The translations under genes were made by a program, and so were the position numbers. Below the pieces are notes generated by a model that saw nothing but the letters and a program-made list of their open reading frames with translations, was not told where the DNA came from and did not search any database. 64,000 nucleotides of DNA from Planctomycetaceae bacterium (GTDB lineage Bacteria; Planctomycetota; Planctomycetia; Planctomycetales; Planctomycetaceae), in the NCBI GenBank assembly GCA_041398785.1, contig JAWKUA010000020.1:1-64000 (forward strand), written 5' to 3'. Positions 37,201-45,865 of the stretch are shown here, one piece after another (the stretch's first letter is position 1; every line of letters starts with the position of its first letter).

Positions 37201-37572
37201 GGCACTCTGGATCGCGTGGAATTTGCCGTCGACACGGATCGAGACTACGCAACCGCGTTTCGTTTTTCGGTCGACGAGTCCGGGCAAACCAGCGAACGCT
37301 GCTGGATTTCGGGCCGGTGGAATCCGGACTGGTATGTCGCGATGAGCAGTGACGAAAGCGTCTGGCGATTTGAGGCAGCGATTCCCGTTGCGGAACTCAG
37401 CGAGGAACCAGTCGTTCCGGGGATACTTTGGGCGGTCGAAGTGAACCGCGTGGTTCCTGGTCTACTTCGACAAGCGCTTGTGGTGGATGCAGATTCTGCC
37501 GGATCGCCGGCGGTCTCTGTCAGCGGTACTGAAGGCTTCGGTCTGATACGCTGCATCCGCAACCTTCGATAA
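34300..37572 (+). CDS. Exported YCF48-like propeller with C-terminal CBM9/DOMON-like domain
   Basis: 1,090 residues. A signal peptide ends near CPSAAQ. Residues about 60-430 contain repeated Asp-box-like blades (VHSNDQGTSWTTRLF, LTTRDGGDSWSAVDG, LQTDDGGLTWTPLDS, YSNNGGITWQVPP, VRTNDNGNSWQFSK, LKSTDSGVTWTGVRS), as in YCF48/Hcf136 photosystem assembly factors and sialidase-type propellers. A long helical middle follows. The last 200 residues (FLDGVLNDACWQDATEIRL, FLYVGARME, DRVEFAVDTDRDY) resemble CBM9/DOMON modules that bind sugars or heme. It is probably a large periplasmic or surface binding protein; no catalytic site is seen. Confidence 0.8.
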   Translation: MQPRSRPVFLVTILLLSAYLPCPSAAQRSDLPAANFGLLNADPMAPEFSRGPVRRTAEIAADARLNDVCAIGSSVWAVGERGVMVHSNDQGTSWTTRLFPFECSLHSVCFLTNRIGWVAGSRFDPYSKQLRGVLLTTRDGGDSWSAVDGRSRDRNSSAGVLTGAIPGYDLPGIRYVKYFDLQNAVALTCQSEKRRAALQTDDGGLTWTPLDSDVDQSGWNHAAFLRPGDGLVVGTALSYGAVVANKLISIRRPSSTLRQVRSASLNAEGQGWISGDGGFLQYSNNGGITWQVPPAPLPQPISEVMDFATTAQQGSTLCVAGSPGSLIVRTNDNGNSWQFSKTNQASPIRRMTFAGPSVVIAVGEFGSILKSTDSGVTWTGVRSSGFRSAVLSLVTEPSDTALTMLAAVSGNDGFRSVVIQPSVEKLGASDEPAIGERFAAAVSQVGGNAAERDWMLARTAPQLHTVKKQLLESWNRQTDGRLGELLPLRLARSIRTWRPDVITVERRAEDDRVAEIWLDAIDVARRIAAGMDHRGAPLDAVGLEPWQTSRVLLRTVDADRSALTYSSDDLLVHLATTPGLVADFSQQELSNLHTDGTSADGYFEDAVSYRVYESTQAAATPNRMFSGLSQQPASDFRRAVNSAGRGNIAPLEETLQKHRVSQSALTGHVHYLKSDVSLTADVRGVGLGLPPALALKQLQHLVQLHSQHENLEGLIAVLQEITRRFPESSEAIDAAAMLFTIYSSSEIRLLRNRTNARSGALQVVGATSDIRGPEPESEEFVQQPVVRPAVAQSLANSQGSDRDAVSARWDAQASTALAFVRDSGSSSGVSALMLLREAANLNRRRLFGEHNAVLSQAAQQEGPFAAFARAELQAVHGAAQTPIPAVNLPEAFEKPFLDGVLNDACWQDATEIRLHSVGDSAGQTDPDCLLMMSWDREFLYVGARMERVTPLAGDGTRLPDREHDADHGTLDRVEFAVDTDRDYATAFRFSVDESGQTSERCWISGRWNPDWYVAMSSDESVWRFEAAIPVAELSEEPVVPGILWAVEVNRVVPGLLRQALVVDADSAGSPAVSVSGTEGFGLIRCIRNLR

Positions 37573-37638
37573 GCCGCGCGGCGGGAGGGTTGGACGTCGA
37601 CGACGTCGTTCGAATTCCCTTAAACGTGGCTTCCATCC

Positions 37639-38592
37639 ATGCCCATTCTGATCGGCACAGACGAAGCCGGTTACGGCCCGAACCTGGGGCCGCTGGTCAT
37701 TACCGCAACGTCCTGGACCGTGCCGGACAATCTGGATCCGGCGGAGCTTTGGTCCTGTCTGACGGACGTGGTCAGCAATGAACCGCCGAATTCTCCCGAC
37801 CTTCTGCACGTCGGTGATTCAAAGCAGGTGTACAACTCCGGTCGGTCCATCGAACCGCTGGAACGATCCGTTCTGGCATTCCTGTCGCTGCTCCGTGAAA
37901 CACCGCAGACGATTGATATTCTTGGTGCGGAGATTTCCGGACGAGAGTTCGGCGACGCTTACGCGGAAGAACCCTGGAACGACGGCAATGGATTCGCGGT
38001 GCCGGTTGCCGCGAACGTCGAACAGTTACCGGCGATGCAGGAACGGCTGCGATCGTGCCTGGAAGCGAATTCCATCCGCCTGAACGCGGTCTTCAGCCGG
38101 GTCGTGTTTCCTGTCGAATTTAACAGGCTTGTGGACGAAGCCGGTACCAAGGGTCAGGTTCTTTCAGCGGCGACTCTGGCGCTTGTGCGGCGCTGCACCG
38201 ATGCCATTGCGGAGCCCGTCAGGGGAACTGTTGTCTGCGACAAGCACGGCGGACGAAATCGCTACGACGGCCTGATCGCGCAGGCATTTGACGATCAGTT
38301 TGTGTTTCGAACGCGGGAGTCCGGGCCGATCAGCAGCTATCGCGTTGGAGAGCTGCAGTTCTGCTTTCGAACCAAAGCGGAACAATTGCTGCCGGTGGCA
38401 CTGGCGTCGATGGTCTCGAAATACGTCCGGGAAATCCTGATGATGCAGTTCAACGAATTCTGGCAGTCGCAGCTTCCTTCGCTGAAACCGACGAAGGGTT
38501 ATCCGACGGACGCGAAGCGGTTCTGGCAGGACATTGCCGGAACCGCTCGCGACCTTCAGATCGAAAAACACCGACTGTGGCGCCAGCGGTAA
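37639..38592 (+). CDS. RNase HII-like protein (divergent RNase H superfamily)
   Basis: 317 residues, longer than typical RNase HII (about 200). It opens with IGTDEAGYGPNLGPLVI, equivalent to the DEAG(R)GPLAGP motif carrying catalytic Asp8 and Glu9. VGDSKQVY, VCDKHGGRNRYDGL, ASMVSKYVREI and KGYPTDAKRFW match later family segments, so a DEDD-like site is plausible. RNase HII cuts RNA-DNA junctions. The extra length between motifs and the Tyr for Arg change set it apart. Its stop lies 5 bases from that of the convergent peroxidase gene. Confidence 0.78.
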   Translation: MPILIGTDEAGYGPNLGPLVITATSWTVPDNLDPAELWSCLTDVVSNEPPNSPDLLHVGDSKQVYNSGRSIEPLERSVLAFLSLLRETPQTIDILGAEISGREFGDAYAEEPWNDGNGFAVPVAANVEQLPAMQERLRSCLEANSIRLNAVFSRVVFPVEFNRLVDEAGTKGQVLSAATLALVRRCTDAIAEPVRGTVVCDKHGGRNRYDGLIAQAFDDQFVFRTRESGPISSYRVGELQFCFRTKAEQLLPVALASMVSKYVREILMMQFNEFWQSQLPSLKPTKGYPTDAKRFWQDIAGTARDLQIEKHRLWRQR

Positions 38593-38597
38593 CGCGG

Positions 38598-39830
38598 CTA
38601 CTGCGGCAGACGACCGGTATTGACCACTGGAAACGATCCGGTCACCGACCGCATGAATTCCACCAGATCCAGCTTTTCCTGCGGCTTCAGATCCAGCTTG
38701 ACGATCTTGTCGCTGAGCCATTTGTTGGGTGTTCCGCCCTTGTTGTAGTGCTCAACGACTTCTTCAAGCGTGGCCATGCTGCCGTCGTGCATATACGGAG
38801 CCGACAGCGCGACGTTTCGAATTGTCGGTGTCTTGAACGCTCCGCGGTCCTTTTCCTCTTTGGTAACGACAAAGCGTCCGAGATCGGGCATGTCCTTGTC
38901 CATTCCAACGCCCAGATTGTGATACTGCTCGTCAGCAAGATTCGCACCGACGTGACAGTTGCTGCACCCGACTTTCTTGCTGAAGAACAGGTCGCGTCCC
39001 CGAACCGCGCTTTCGGACATGGGATGACTACCGGCCGCGGCCTTCGCCGTTTCGTACTCAGCGTATGTCTCCGGGTCATCTTCTTTCAGATCCGCCAGAT
39101 CCTGCTGATCGAGCTGTTCGAACCGCTTCAGCGTTTCGGCATAGTCAAATGGTGTCGGGCCGGTGACGATTGCTCGTTCGAATGCCGCGATCGACTGCCC
39201 GACGGTATCGATCGTCAGGCCGCGATCGGGATAAATTTTCTTAAACTGCATCGCGTAGCCGGGGATCGATTTCAGGCTGGTGACGCACGCGTCGTGGGTG
39301 TTGCCCATCTCAATCGGATTCGCGATGGGGCCAACGGCCTGCTCTTCCAGTGACCCCGCGCGGCCGTCCCAAAACTGCTTGTCACTGAGAATCCGGTTGT
39401 AGCTGATCGGCGAATTGCGTCCACCGACCTGGTTCTGAATGCCGACACCGGTGGCGGTGTGGCGGGAGTAACCTTCCTGTGGATGGTGACACGTCGCGCA
39501 ACTGATCGTTGAGTCCGCCGACAGACGTGTGTCAAAGTACAACTGCCGTCCGAGTTCAATCTTTGCCCGAGTGAGCGGGTTCCTGTCGAGTCCCTTGATC
39601 TGCGCCTCACCGAGTTTCAGACCGGCAGGAAGCGTGATGTCCAGGACTTCGTGATTGGCCGGATTATTCAGCCATGATTCAATGTCGGCATTTGTCAGAG
39701 GCCCCGTGCCGGGGATGCCGGACGTCAGTGGGTCGATTCCAAGCGTCACGTTATCTCCCGCGGCGCACCAACCGGATGCGGCGTGCACGGCGACAACCAT
39801 CAGCATCAGTTTCAGGGACTTCGAAGCCAT
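38598..39830 (-). CDS. Di-heme cytochrome c peroxidase / MauG-family protein
   Basis: 410 residues with a signal peptide (ending near GWCAA). Two c-type heme sites are present: ISCATCHHPQEG near residue 110 and GCSNCHVGANL near 290. Family motifs include GRQLYFDTRLS, GRAGSLEEQAVGPIANP, FKTPTIRNVALSAPYMHDG (with Met as a possible axial ligand) and GGTPN near the end. It should reduce peroxide or perform related oxidations in the periplasm. GGAG lies 7 bases before the ATG. Confidence 0.93.
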   Translation of the reverse strand: MASKSLKLMLMVVAVHAASGWCAAGDNVTLGIDPLTSGIPGTGPLTNADIESWLNNPANHEVLDITLPAGLKLGEAQIKGLDRNPLTRAKIELGRQLYFDTRLSADSTISCATCHHPQEGYSRHTATGVGIQNQVGGRNSPISYNRILSDKQFWDGRAGSLEEQAVGPIANPIEMGNTHDACVTSLKSIPGYAMQFKKIYPDRGLTIDTVGQSIAAFERAIVTGPTPFDYAETLKRFEQLDQQDLADLKEDDPETYAEYETAKAAAGSHPMSESAVRGRDLFFSKKVGCSNCHVGANLADEQYHNLGVGMDKDMPDLGRFVVTKEEKDRGAFKTPTIRNVALSAPYMHDGSMATLEEVVEHYNKGGTPNKWLSDKIVKLDLKPQEKLDLVEFMRSVTGSFPVVNTGRLPQ

Positions 39831-39914
39831 ATTGTTTCTCCACTTTCAGGGCCAGTCATGTTCAGTTTTTTCGACGAGTTCAGTTTAGGAACCCGCCGTT
39901 TCCTGTCCAGGCTG

Positions 39915-41117
39915 TCACGGCGCGCGAACCTGGTCGTCAGTGACCGCATCCAGGAATTGCCGAATCGTGTCGCGGATTATCCGGAGTCGAGCGTTTTCGG
40001 AAATGAGAGTCTGCAGCCGGTCGCAAAGATCGGCGGCGCTTGGGCAGGCGGGCAGCGGGGTTTCGATGGTGGGTGTTTCAGGAACCAGCACGTTCGCCAT
40101 CCAGTCGAGTACCTCCTTCAGCCCTGATCCGTCTCTGGCCGAAGTTCGAAAGGCCGACGCCCGCTGGTCCCGTGCCAGCGATGACGGCAGAAAGCTCCGC
40201 GGGCTTACATCAGATTTGTTCATTAGCACAGAAAACGGAACGGTCGGCGGGATGATCTTCATGAGCCGGTCGTCCTCCGGGCTCCAGCCGGGAATCGCAT
40301 CTACGATCAGCAGACACGCGTCGCAGAAATTCAGCGCCTCAACAGCGGCCGCGATGCCGCGGGCTTCCGTTTCGCTGTCCGCGATATCACGGATTCCGGC
40401 CGTGTCGATCAGACGAAACGGCCAGCCATTCAGAGTTACGTCGACCTCCACACGATCGCGCGTCGTGCCGGGCTGGTCAAAGACGATAGAACGTTCGAAC
40501 CCCACGATCGCATTCAGCAGGCTGGACTTGCCGGCATTGGGCTGCCCGATGACGACAACCTTCCACGGTTCCGAAAAGTGCTCACACATCGACCGCCATC
40601 TCTGCAGTTGCTGCAAGCCGCGGTGAATTGCGTCGACGGAAGTCTGCTCCGAAAGGCTGTTTAGGAAGTCTCGGAGTCGCCCCTGCAGTTGAGCCAGCAA
40701 GAGAACGGCTGTGGTTTGTGTCCGGCACTTCAGCAGTTCCCGGCGTAATTCTGCTTCAAGGCGGAATTCCGATGCCCCGGAATGCATGGTCGGGCCTGGT
40801 GTGCCGGACGTTTCGTCTGATGTCGAAAGGTCACGTGCGATGCGGTTCACGGCTGCTGGTCCGCCGTGGCAATGGACTTCCCAGGCGTCCGGGGCGACTC
40901 GCACGATAACGACGTCTTCACCGCGCCAGGAGCCAGACAGAATCCGATTGATCGCGGCAGTGGCGGGATCGCGACCCGAGTGCGACTTGAAGCAGCGGCG
41001 GAAACTTTGCGCCGCGTGGTTCTGCGTCATCTGCGCCAGGATCACCGCGACTGCGCCGCGCCCGGGAGGCGTCAGTTGGCGAATACAGGTCAGACCGGAT
41101 GGAGTGGATTCGGTCAC
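39915..41117 (-). CDS. MnmE-like GTPase lacking the C-terminal catalytic Cys
   Basis: About 400 residues from a GTG at 41117, 13 bases after the DUF2062 stop; a longer frame opens at 41261 but would overlap that gene. The N-terminal LTPPGRGAVAVIL corresponds to the folate-binding domain of MnmE. The GTPase is intact: GQPNAGKSSLLNAI (G1), GTTRD (G2), DTAGIRD (G3) and NKSD (G4). MnmE normally ends in C-I-G-K-F/C, whose Cys is needed for wobble-uridine modification; this protein ends RQFLDAVTDDQVRAP without it. It may be a divergent MnmE or a paralogue with another role. Confidence 0.8.
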   Translation of the reverse strand: MTESTPSGLTCIRQLTPPGRGAVAVILAQMTQNHAAQSFRRCFKSHSGRDPATAAINRILSGSWRGEDVVIVRVAPDAWEVHCHGGPAAVNRIARDLSTSDETSGTPGPTMHSGASEFRLEAELRRELLKCRTQTTAVLLLAQLQGRLRDFLNSLSEQTSVDAIHRGLQQLQRWRSMCEHFSEPWKVVVIGQPNAGKSSLLNAIVGFERSIVFDQPGTTRDRVEVDVTLNGWPFRLIDTAGIRDIADSETEARGIAAAVEALNFCDACLLIVDAIPGWSPEDDRLMKIIPPTVPFSVLMNKSDVSPRSFLPSSLARDQRASAFRTSARDGSGLKEVLDWMANVLVPETPTIETPLPACPSAADLCDRLQTLISENARLRIIRDTIRQFLDAVTDDQVRAP

Positions 41118-41130
41118 GGGGCGTTTGCGG

Positions 41131-41796
41131 TCATCGCGTAAGGACCGGTTTCTCCTGGCGAATCGTGCTGTCCGGGCGGCAAGGATCTCCGCTACGGATT
41201 GAAGCGTTCCTGTCGGCAGCAGGAACATCAGCGGACGCGATTTCCGGCTGTGATTCGGCACCTTCGCCGCCTGAGTTCACCAGTTGTTTGCCGGTACGCG
41301 CCGAATCATGCGGTCCGCGGAACCAGCGCAGCATGACCAGCGTTGCCGGGTACGTCACCAGCCCGCCCAGCGGTGCGACAATCAGTGTGCCCAGGCACAG
41401 CGGCCGGCCAACGTGAAACGCCAGTTCGCGAATTGCTGTCCACCAGCCCGCGAATCCCTCGAACGTCAGAATGTCGCGAAACTGTTCGACGGTTGCGGTG
41501 CCCGGAAGAAATCGTGTTCCCACCCAGTAAAGCCCGTAATAGATCGGCACCATAGTCAGTGGATTCGACACATAGATCATCAGCAAAGCAGCCGCGCGAT
41601 TGAAGTAAAACAGGCGGTACGTGGACAGCGCGATCGCCATCACCACAACCGTTTGCAGTCCGACCGTCGGAGTCATTCCGACAAGCATGCCGATCGCTGC
41701 TCCCAGCGCGATCGCGTGAGACGTGTCGTCCAGCGAAAGGACGCTGCGAAGCACCGTTCGAGGGCTTGACCAGATTCGCAGCAGCCTGCGCCACAT
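41131..41796 (-). CDS. DUF2062 membrane protein
   Basis: 221 residues. HAIALGAAIGMLVGMTPTVGLQ, AAALLMIYVSNPLTMVPIYYGLYWVG and CLGTLIVAPLGGLVTYPATLVML give about four membrane segments typical of DUF2062. The C-terminal 60 residues are hydrophilic and disordered-looking. Function is unknown; in other bacteria the domain occurs with glycosyltransferases. It is probably co-transcribed with the MnmE-like GTPase. Confidence 0.88.
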   Translation of the reverse strand: MWRRLLRIWSSPRTVLRSVLSLDDTSHAIALGAAIGMLVGMTPTVGLQTVVVMAIALSTYRLFYFNRAAALLMIYVSNPLTMVPIYYGLYWVGTRFLPGTATVEQFRDILTFEGFAGWWTAIRELAFHVGRPLCLGTLIVAPLGGLVTYPATLVMLRWFRGPHDSARTGKQLVNSGGEGAESQPEIASADVPAADRNASIRSGDPCRPDSTIRQEKPVLTR

Positions 41797-42104
41797 GGAT
41801 TCCGCTTCTACTTCTGGACCGGACGATCGCCTGCCGATTTCGGGGCCTCGATCCGGAACCGAGCAACCTTCCCGTTTCCGCGACCGCGGTTCGAATTGAT
41901 TCCTGTCGGCGGGTGAAAACGCCGTGAGCGTTCCGCGCGGCGGAACATCACATTTTTTCGGCGATTTCCGAGTATACGCTGCCGTCGCCGGAATCGTAAA
42001 AGGCGTAACCGCAAATAGCAGCCGTCCATGGCAAAACAGCGTCTGTCTTCCCGATCATCGGCATTTCATGCTGCGTTTGGGAATTCCGACCGACGCAAAA
42101 CGAA
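41797..42104. other. Intergenic region, no gene seen
   Basis: About 310 bases between two minus-strand genes. A small G+C palindrome (GTTCCGC with GCGGAAC, near 41930-41946) followed by a T-run on the plus strand is present, but no plus-strand gene precedes it. A promoter for the DUF2062 gene probably lies here. Confidence 0.4.
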
Positions 42105-43559
42105 TCAGGCGATGAGTTCCTCCACCACTTTTCCATGCACGTCCGTTAATCGAAAATCCCGTCCGGCGTAGCGGAACGTGAATTTTTCGTGGTCGAAACC
42201 CAGCAGCCGCAGGATCGTTGCCTGCAAATCGTGGACGTGAACCTTGTTTTCGACAGCACGAAATCCAAAGTCGTCGGTCGCTCCGTGAACATATCCGCCG
42301 CGCACGCCGCCTCCGGCCAGCCATGTTGTGTAGCCCCAGTGGTTATGGTCCCGGCCGTTGATTTTTCCCGCGTTGGAACCCTTCTTCGGCAATTCCACGG
42401 TCGGCGTCCGGCCGAATTCTCCGCCCCAGATCACCAGTGTTTCGTCCAGCAGCCCGCGCTGTTTCAGGTCGGTCAGCAGAGCTCCAATTGCCTGGTCGCA
42501 CTGTCCCGCCAGACGCCGATGGTTGATTTCAATGTCGTCGTGATTGTCCCACGGCTGGCCGTCTCCGTGCCAAACCTGAACGAAGCGAACACCGCGTTCC
42601 ACCAGCCTGCGGGCGATCAGAATCTGTCGTGCCTGAACTCCCTTGCCGTACAACTTGCGGATGTGTTCCGGTTCGCGGCTGACGTCGAACGCATCCGCGG
42701 CTTCCGTCTGCATGCGAAAAGCCAGCTCAAACGACTGAATGCGTGATTCCAGTTGCGGATCACCCGAGTTTTCCCGGACGTGCATGGCGTTCAGAGTTCT
42801 GAGTAACTGCAGTTGCCGCGCCTGCTGTTCCGGCGGGATGCGGTCGTTGCGGATATTCTCAACCAACTGCTCCACGCTGGTGTTTTTCGTGTTGATATAA
42901 GTTCCCTGATACACGCCCGGCAGAAATCCTGCCTGCCAGTTCTGTGATTCCTGGATCGGATACCCTCCGGGACACATGGCCACAAACGCCGGCAGGTTCT
43001 GGTTTTCCGTGCCGAGCCCGTATGTCAGCCAGGAACCCATGCTTGGCCGCACGAGTCGGGCGTTTCCGCAATTCAGCAGCATCAGCGAAGGTTCATGGTT
43101 GGGAACGTCGGCGTGCATGGAACGAATGACGGCGATGTCGTCGATGCAGCGGCCCACGTTAGGGAACAATTCACTGACTTCAATTCCGCTTTCCCCGTAC
43201 TGACGAAAGCGGAACGGCGACGCGAAGGCTGCACCGGTCGGCCGTTCTGTTTTCAGATTTCCGCCCGGTATCTCCCGTCCGTGGTGCTTTGTCAGCATCG
43301 GTTTGGTGTCAAACGTGTCAAGATGCGACGGACCGCCGTTCATGAACAGATGAATCACGTGCTTGACTCTGGAAGGGAAGTGAGCTCCCTTCGGCAACAT
43401 CGGATTCGTCCCCTGAGTCAGGTCAGCGGCACCGGCCGACGACGCCAGCAGATCTGTCAGCGCCAGTGACCCAATGCCCATACCGCAGCGAGCCAGCATT
43501 TCGCGACGACTGGTCAAAATCGGTCCGGCGACGGGCGTTGTGCTGTGTGCCAAGTCCAT
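42105..43559 (-). CDS. DUF1501 protein with Tat-like signal
   Basis: 484 residues. TSRREMLARCGMGIGSLAL is a twin-arginine-type signal. VIHLFMNGGPSHLDTFDTKP, GREIPGG, HGDGQPWDNHDDI and VIWGGEFGRTPT are the DUF1501 signature, a planctomycete/Verrucomicrobia family related to the alkaline-phosphatase/sulfatase fold. It follows the PSD1 gene by 32 bases, the usual pairing, and the two are thought to act together at the cell envelope in polymer breakdown or binding. The enzymatic activity is not established. Confidence 0.95.
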   Translation of the reverse strand: MDLAHSTTPVAGPILTSRREMLARCGMGIGSLALTDLLASSAGAADLTQGTNPMLPKGAHFPSRVKHVIHLFMNGGPSHLDTFDTKPMLTKHHGREIPGGNLKTERPTGAAFASPFRFRQYGESGIEVSELFPNVGRCIDDIAVIRSMHADVPNHEPSLMLLNCGNARLVRPSMGSWLTYGLGTENQNLPAFVAMCPGGYPIQESQNWQAGFLPGVYQGTYINTKNTSVEQLVENIRNDRIPPEQQARQLQLLRTLNAMHVRENSGDPQLESRIQSFELAFRMQTEAADAFDVSREPEHIRKLYGKGVQARQILIARRLVERGVRFVQVWHGDGQPWDNHDDIEINHRRLAGQCDQAIGALLTDLKQRGLLDETLVIWGGEFGRTPTVELPKKGSNAGKINGRDHNHWGYTTWLAGGGVRGGYVHGATDDFGFRAVENKVHVHDLQATILRLLGFDHEKFTFRYAGRDFRLTDVHGKVVEELIA

Positions 43560-43591
43560 AACAGTAGGAATTTCTTTCAGCGGACTCTAAT

Positions 43592-45694
43592 TCAGTTTAC
43601 GAACATGAATTCGTTCGTCATCAGCAGCGCCTGTGCCAATTGCGACCAGATCGCCGAATCTCCGGTGTCCGCCGACGTACCTGCGAAATCAAGCGCGGCT
43701 GATGTTTCTTCGGCCGTCGGCTCCCGCTGCAGCACAATCCGGAACAGTGCTGAGACTCGCGCCTTCGAATCGGTGATGTCGGCGGACTGAAGCCTTGCCG
43801 CAATCGCATCAGCCTGTTCCATCATGAACGGATTATTCAATTGGAACAGCGCCTGCTGCGGAACGGTGGTTTCAAATCGTCGGGGCGCGTGCGTGTCCGG
43901 GCTGGCCAGATCGAACGTTCGGAAGACTCCCGGAAGGTTCTGCCGGTCGATTCGGGAATACACCGCACGGCGTTTTGGAAAGGGCTGCGTCGTGATGTCG
44001 ACGGAAGGACCGCCGATCGACGCGTCGAGTTGTCCCGATGTGGCCAGGACAGCGTCGCGGTGAGCTTCAAAGTCAAGCCGTCGCCGATCCATTCTCGCCA
44101 GCAGACGGTTTTCGGCATCGACTGCCGCCGCATCGGGCCGGCGGTCGCTGCTTTGCCTGTACGTTCCGGAAATCATGATGTGCCGAATGACGGTCTTACG
44201 CGACCAGCCGTGATCGATGAAGTATCCCGCCAGATAGTCGAGCAGTTCCGGGTGACTCGGCGGATCGCTGCGAAGTCCGAAGTCGCTCGGGGAATCGACC
44301 AGTCCCCTGCCGAACAGATGCATCCAGATGCGATTCACCGCCACTCGAGCCGTCAGCGGATTATCGGGGCTCGCGATTTTTTCCGCGAGCTCGCGCCGTC
44401 CGCTGCCCTGCTGAAACGGTTCCGGTTCGCCGGCGGAAAGCGCTGTCAGAAAATGCCGGGTGACCTGCGGTCCGCGGTTACCCGGACTGCCTCGCAGAAA
44501 CACGACCGGTTCCCGAGGCTGATCGCGATCCACCAGACGCAGCGGCCACGGTTCGCCGCCTGGTTCATCAGACGAATCAAAGACGCCGTACAGCGCGTAG
44601 TAGTCCGTCTGCGGAACCGGATCGTACTTGTGATCGTGACACCGAGCACACGCGACTGTGAGCCCCATCGTTCCGCGAGCCACCAGGTCGATGCGGTCGT
44701 CGATGATGTCGTGCTTGTTGTTCAGGAACCGTCGGCCACGCGTCAGGAATCCCATCGCCGCAAGGTTCTCCGCCGTTTGTTCGTCGGGAAACGTGTCCGC
44801 CGCAATCTGGCGAATCAGGAATTCGTCGTACGGCATGTCGGCGTTCAGGGAACGAATGACCCATTCGCGAAACTGCCAGGCATTGGCATATTCGCGGTCC
44901 TGAGTGAACACGTAGCCCTTTGTGTCCGAGTAACGGGCGACATCCAGCCAGTAGCGTCCCCAGCGTTCACCGAATTGTGGTGAGGCAAGCAGTCGATCCG
45001 TGAATTCGTCGAGCCATTCGTCTCGCTGCTTCGCGCTGGTTGGCTCGGCAACTACAGCGATGTCCAGAAGATCCGCAGCGGCCAGATCTTCGGGATTTGG
45101 AGGCAGTCCGACGATGGCAAACGATAACCGCCGGACCAGCGTTCGAGCCTGTGCCGGTTCAGATCGATTCAGATTCACGTCACGCAACCGCTGGTCAATG
45201 AATGCGTCGACCGGATGCGCGTCGCCGGTCGTCGTGTTGACAGCCGGAACGGAAGGACGACGGATGGGTTGAAACGCCCAGTGCTGCTGCCAATTGCCTG
45301 TGGCTGCGGCTGATCCGAATTCGGAAGCTTCCGGCCAGATGGCGCCGTCCTGCACCCATCGCGTCAGGATTGCAATCTGATCATCGGAAAGCTTTTGGTC
45401 CGGGGGCATCCGTACGTCCTCGTCAGGCCATGCAATGACCTGCAGCAATCGGCTGCCGTCGGTGTTGCCAGGCTGAACCAGCGGCGAGGACGACGCCGAC
45501 CCCGCCAGTACCTGAACTCGGGAATCGAGCCGAATGTCGGATTCCTGAGTTTCCGGACCGTGGCACTGAACACAGTTTTCCACCAGCAACGGCCGGACCT
45601 TGCTCTCGAAGAAATCCGCACGTTCGTCCGCCTGCAATCCGGGTGCGGCAGACAGCACCCACGCGGCGCACAGATAGAACACAGGACGCGTCAT
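43592..45694 (-). CDS. PSD1/DUF1549/DUF1553 protein with cytochrome c domain
   Basis: About 700 residues from the ATG at 45694. A signal peptide (PVFYLCAAWVLSAAPGLQA) precedes the planctomycete cytochrome c domain with FFESKVRPLLVENCVQCHG (CxxCH). DUF1549 (HPVDAFIDQRLRD, RRLSFAIVGLPP, YWLDVARYSDTKGY) and DUF1553 (NPLTARVAVNRIWMHLFGRGLVDSPSDFG, split) follow. The family pairs with DUF1501 proteins; a redox role during carbohydrate processing has been proposed. Upstream start codons extend the frame to 45865 but lack a signal sequence. Confidence 0.95.
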   Translation of the reverse strand: MTRPVFYLCAAWVLSAAPGLQADERADFFESKVRPLLVENCVQCHGPETQESDIRLDSRVQVLAGSASSSPLVQPGNTDGSRLLQVIAWPDEDVRMPPDQKLSDDQIAILTRWVQDGAIWPEASEFGSAAATGNWQQHWAFQPIRRPSVPAVNTTTGDAHPVDAFIDQRLRDVNLNRSEPAQARTLVRRLSFAIVGLPPNPEDLAAADLLDIAVVAEPTSAKQRDEWLDEFTDRLLASPQFGERWGRYWLDVARYSDTKGYVFTQDREYANAWQFREWVIRSLNADMPYDEFLIRQIAADTFPDEQTAENLAAMGFLTRGRRFLNNKHDIIDDRIDLVARGTMGLTVACARCHDHKYDPVPQTDYYALYGVFDSSDEPGGEPWPLRLVDRDQPREPVVFLRGSPGNRGPQVTRHFLTALSAGEPEPFQQGSGRRELAEKIASPDNPLTARVAVNRIWMHLFGRGLVDSPSDFGLRSDPPSHPELLDYLAGYFIDHGWSRKTVIRHIMISGTYRQSSDRRPDAAAVDAENRLLARMDRRRLDFEAHRDAVLATSGQLDASIGGPSVDITTQPFPKRRAVYSRIDRQNLPGVFRTFDLASPDTHAPRRFETTVPQQALFQLNNPFMMEQADAIAARLQSADITDSKARVSALFRIVLQREPTAEETSAALDFAGTSADTGDSAIWSQLAQALLMTNEFMFVN

Positions 45695-45865
45695 TTCAGG
45701 AACTTCGTAACAACTCGGCGGGAGGACAGGGCAGGGCAGGTGACGGAGTGCAGTCAGGCTGACCGGCACTGGCGGGGATCTTGAAATCATACCGTGCGAC
45801 GGTCTTTGAGTCGACGAAATGGTCCGGCGGCATTTCACACACCTGGTCCGGTTCTGCCGGTTCAA

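Noticed and set aside
41924..42115. Small plus-strand frame and T-run after a palindrome
   Set aside because: There is no plus-strand gene upstream to terminate and the frame has no motif or ribosome site.
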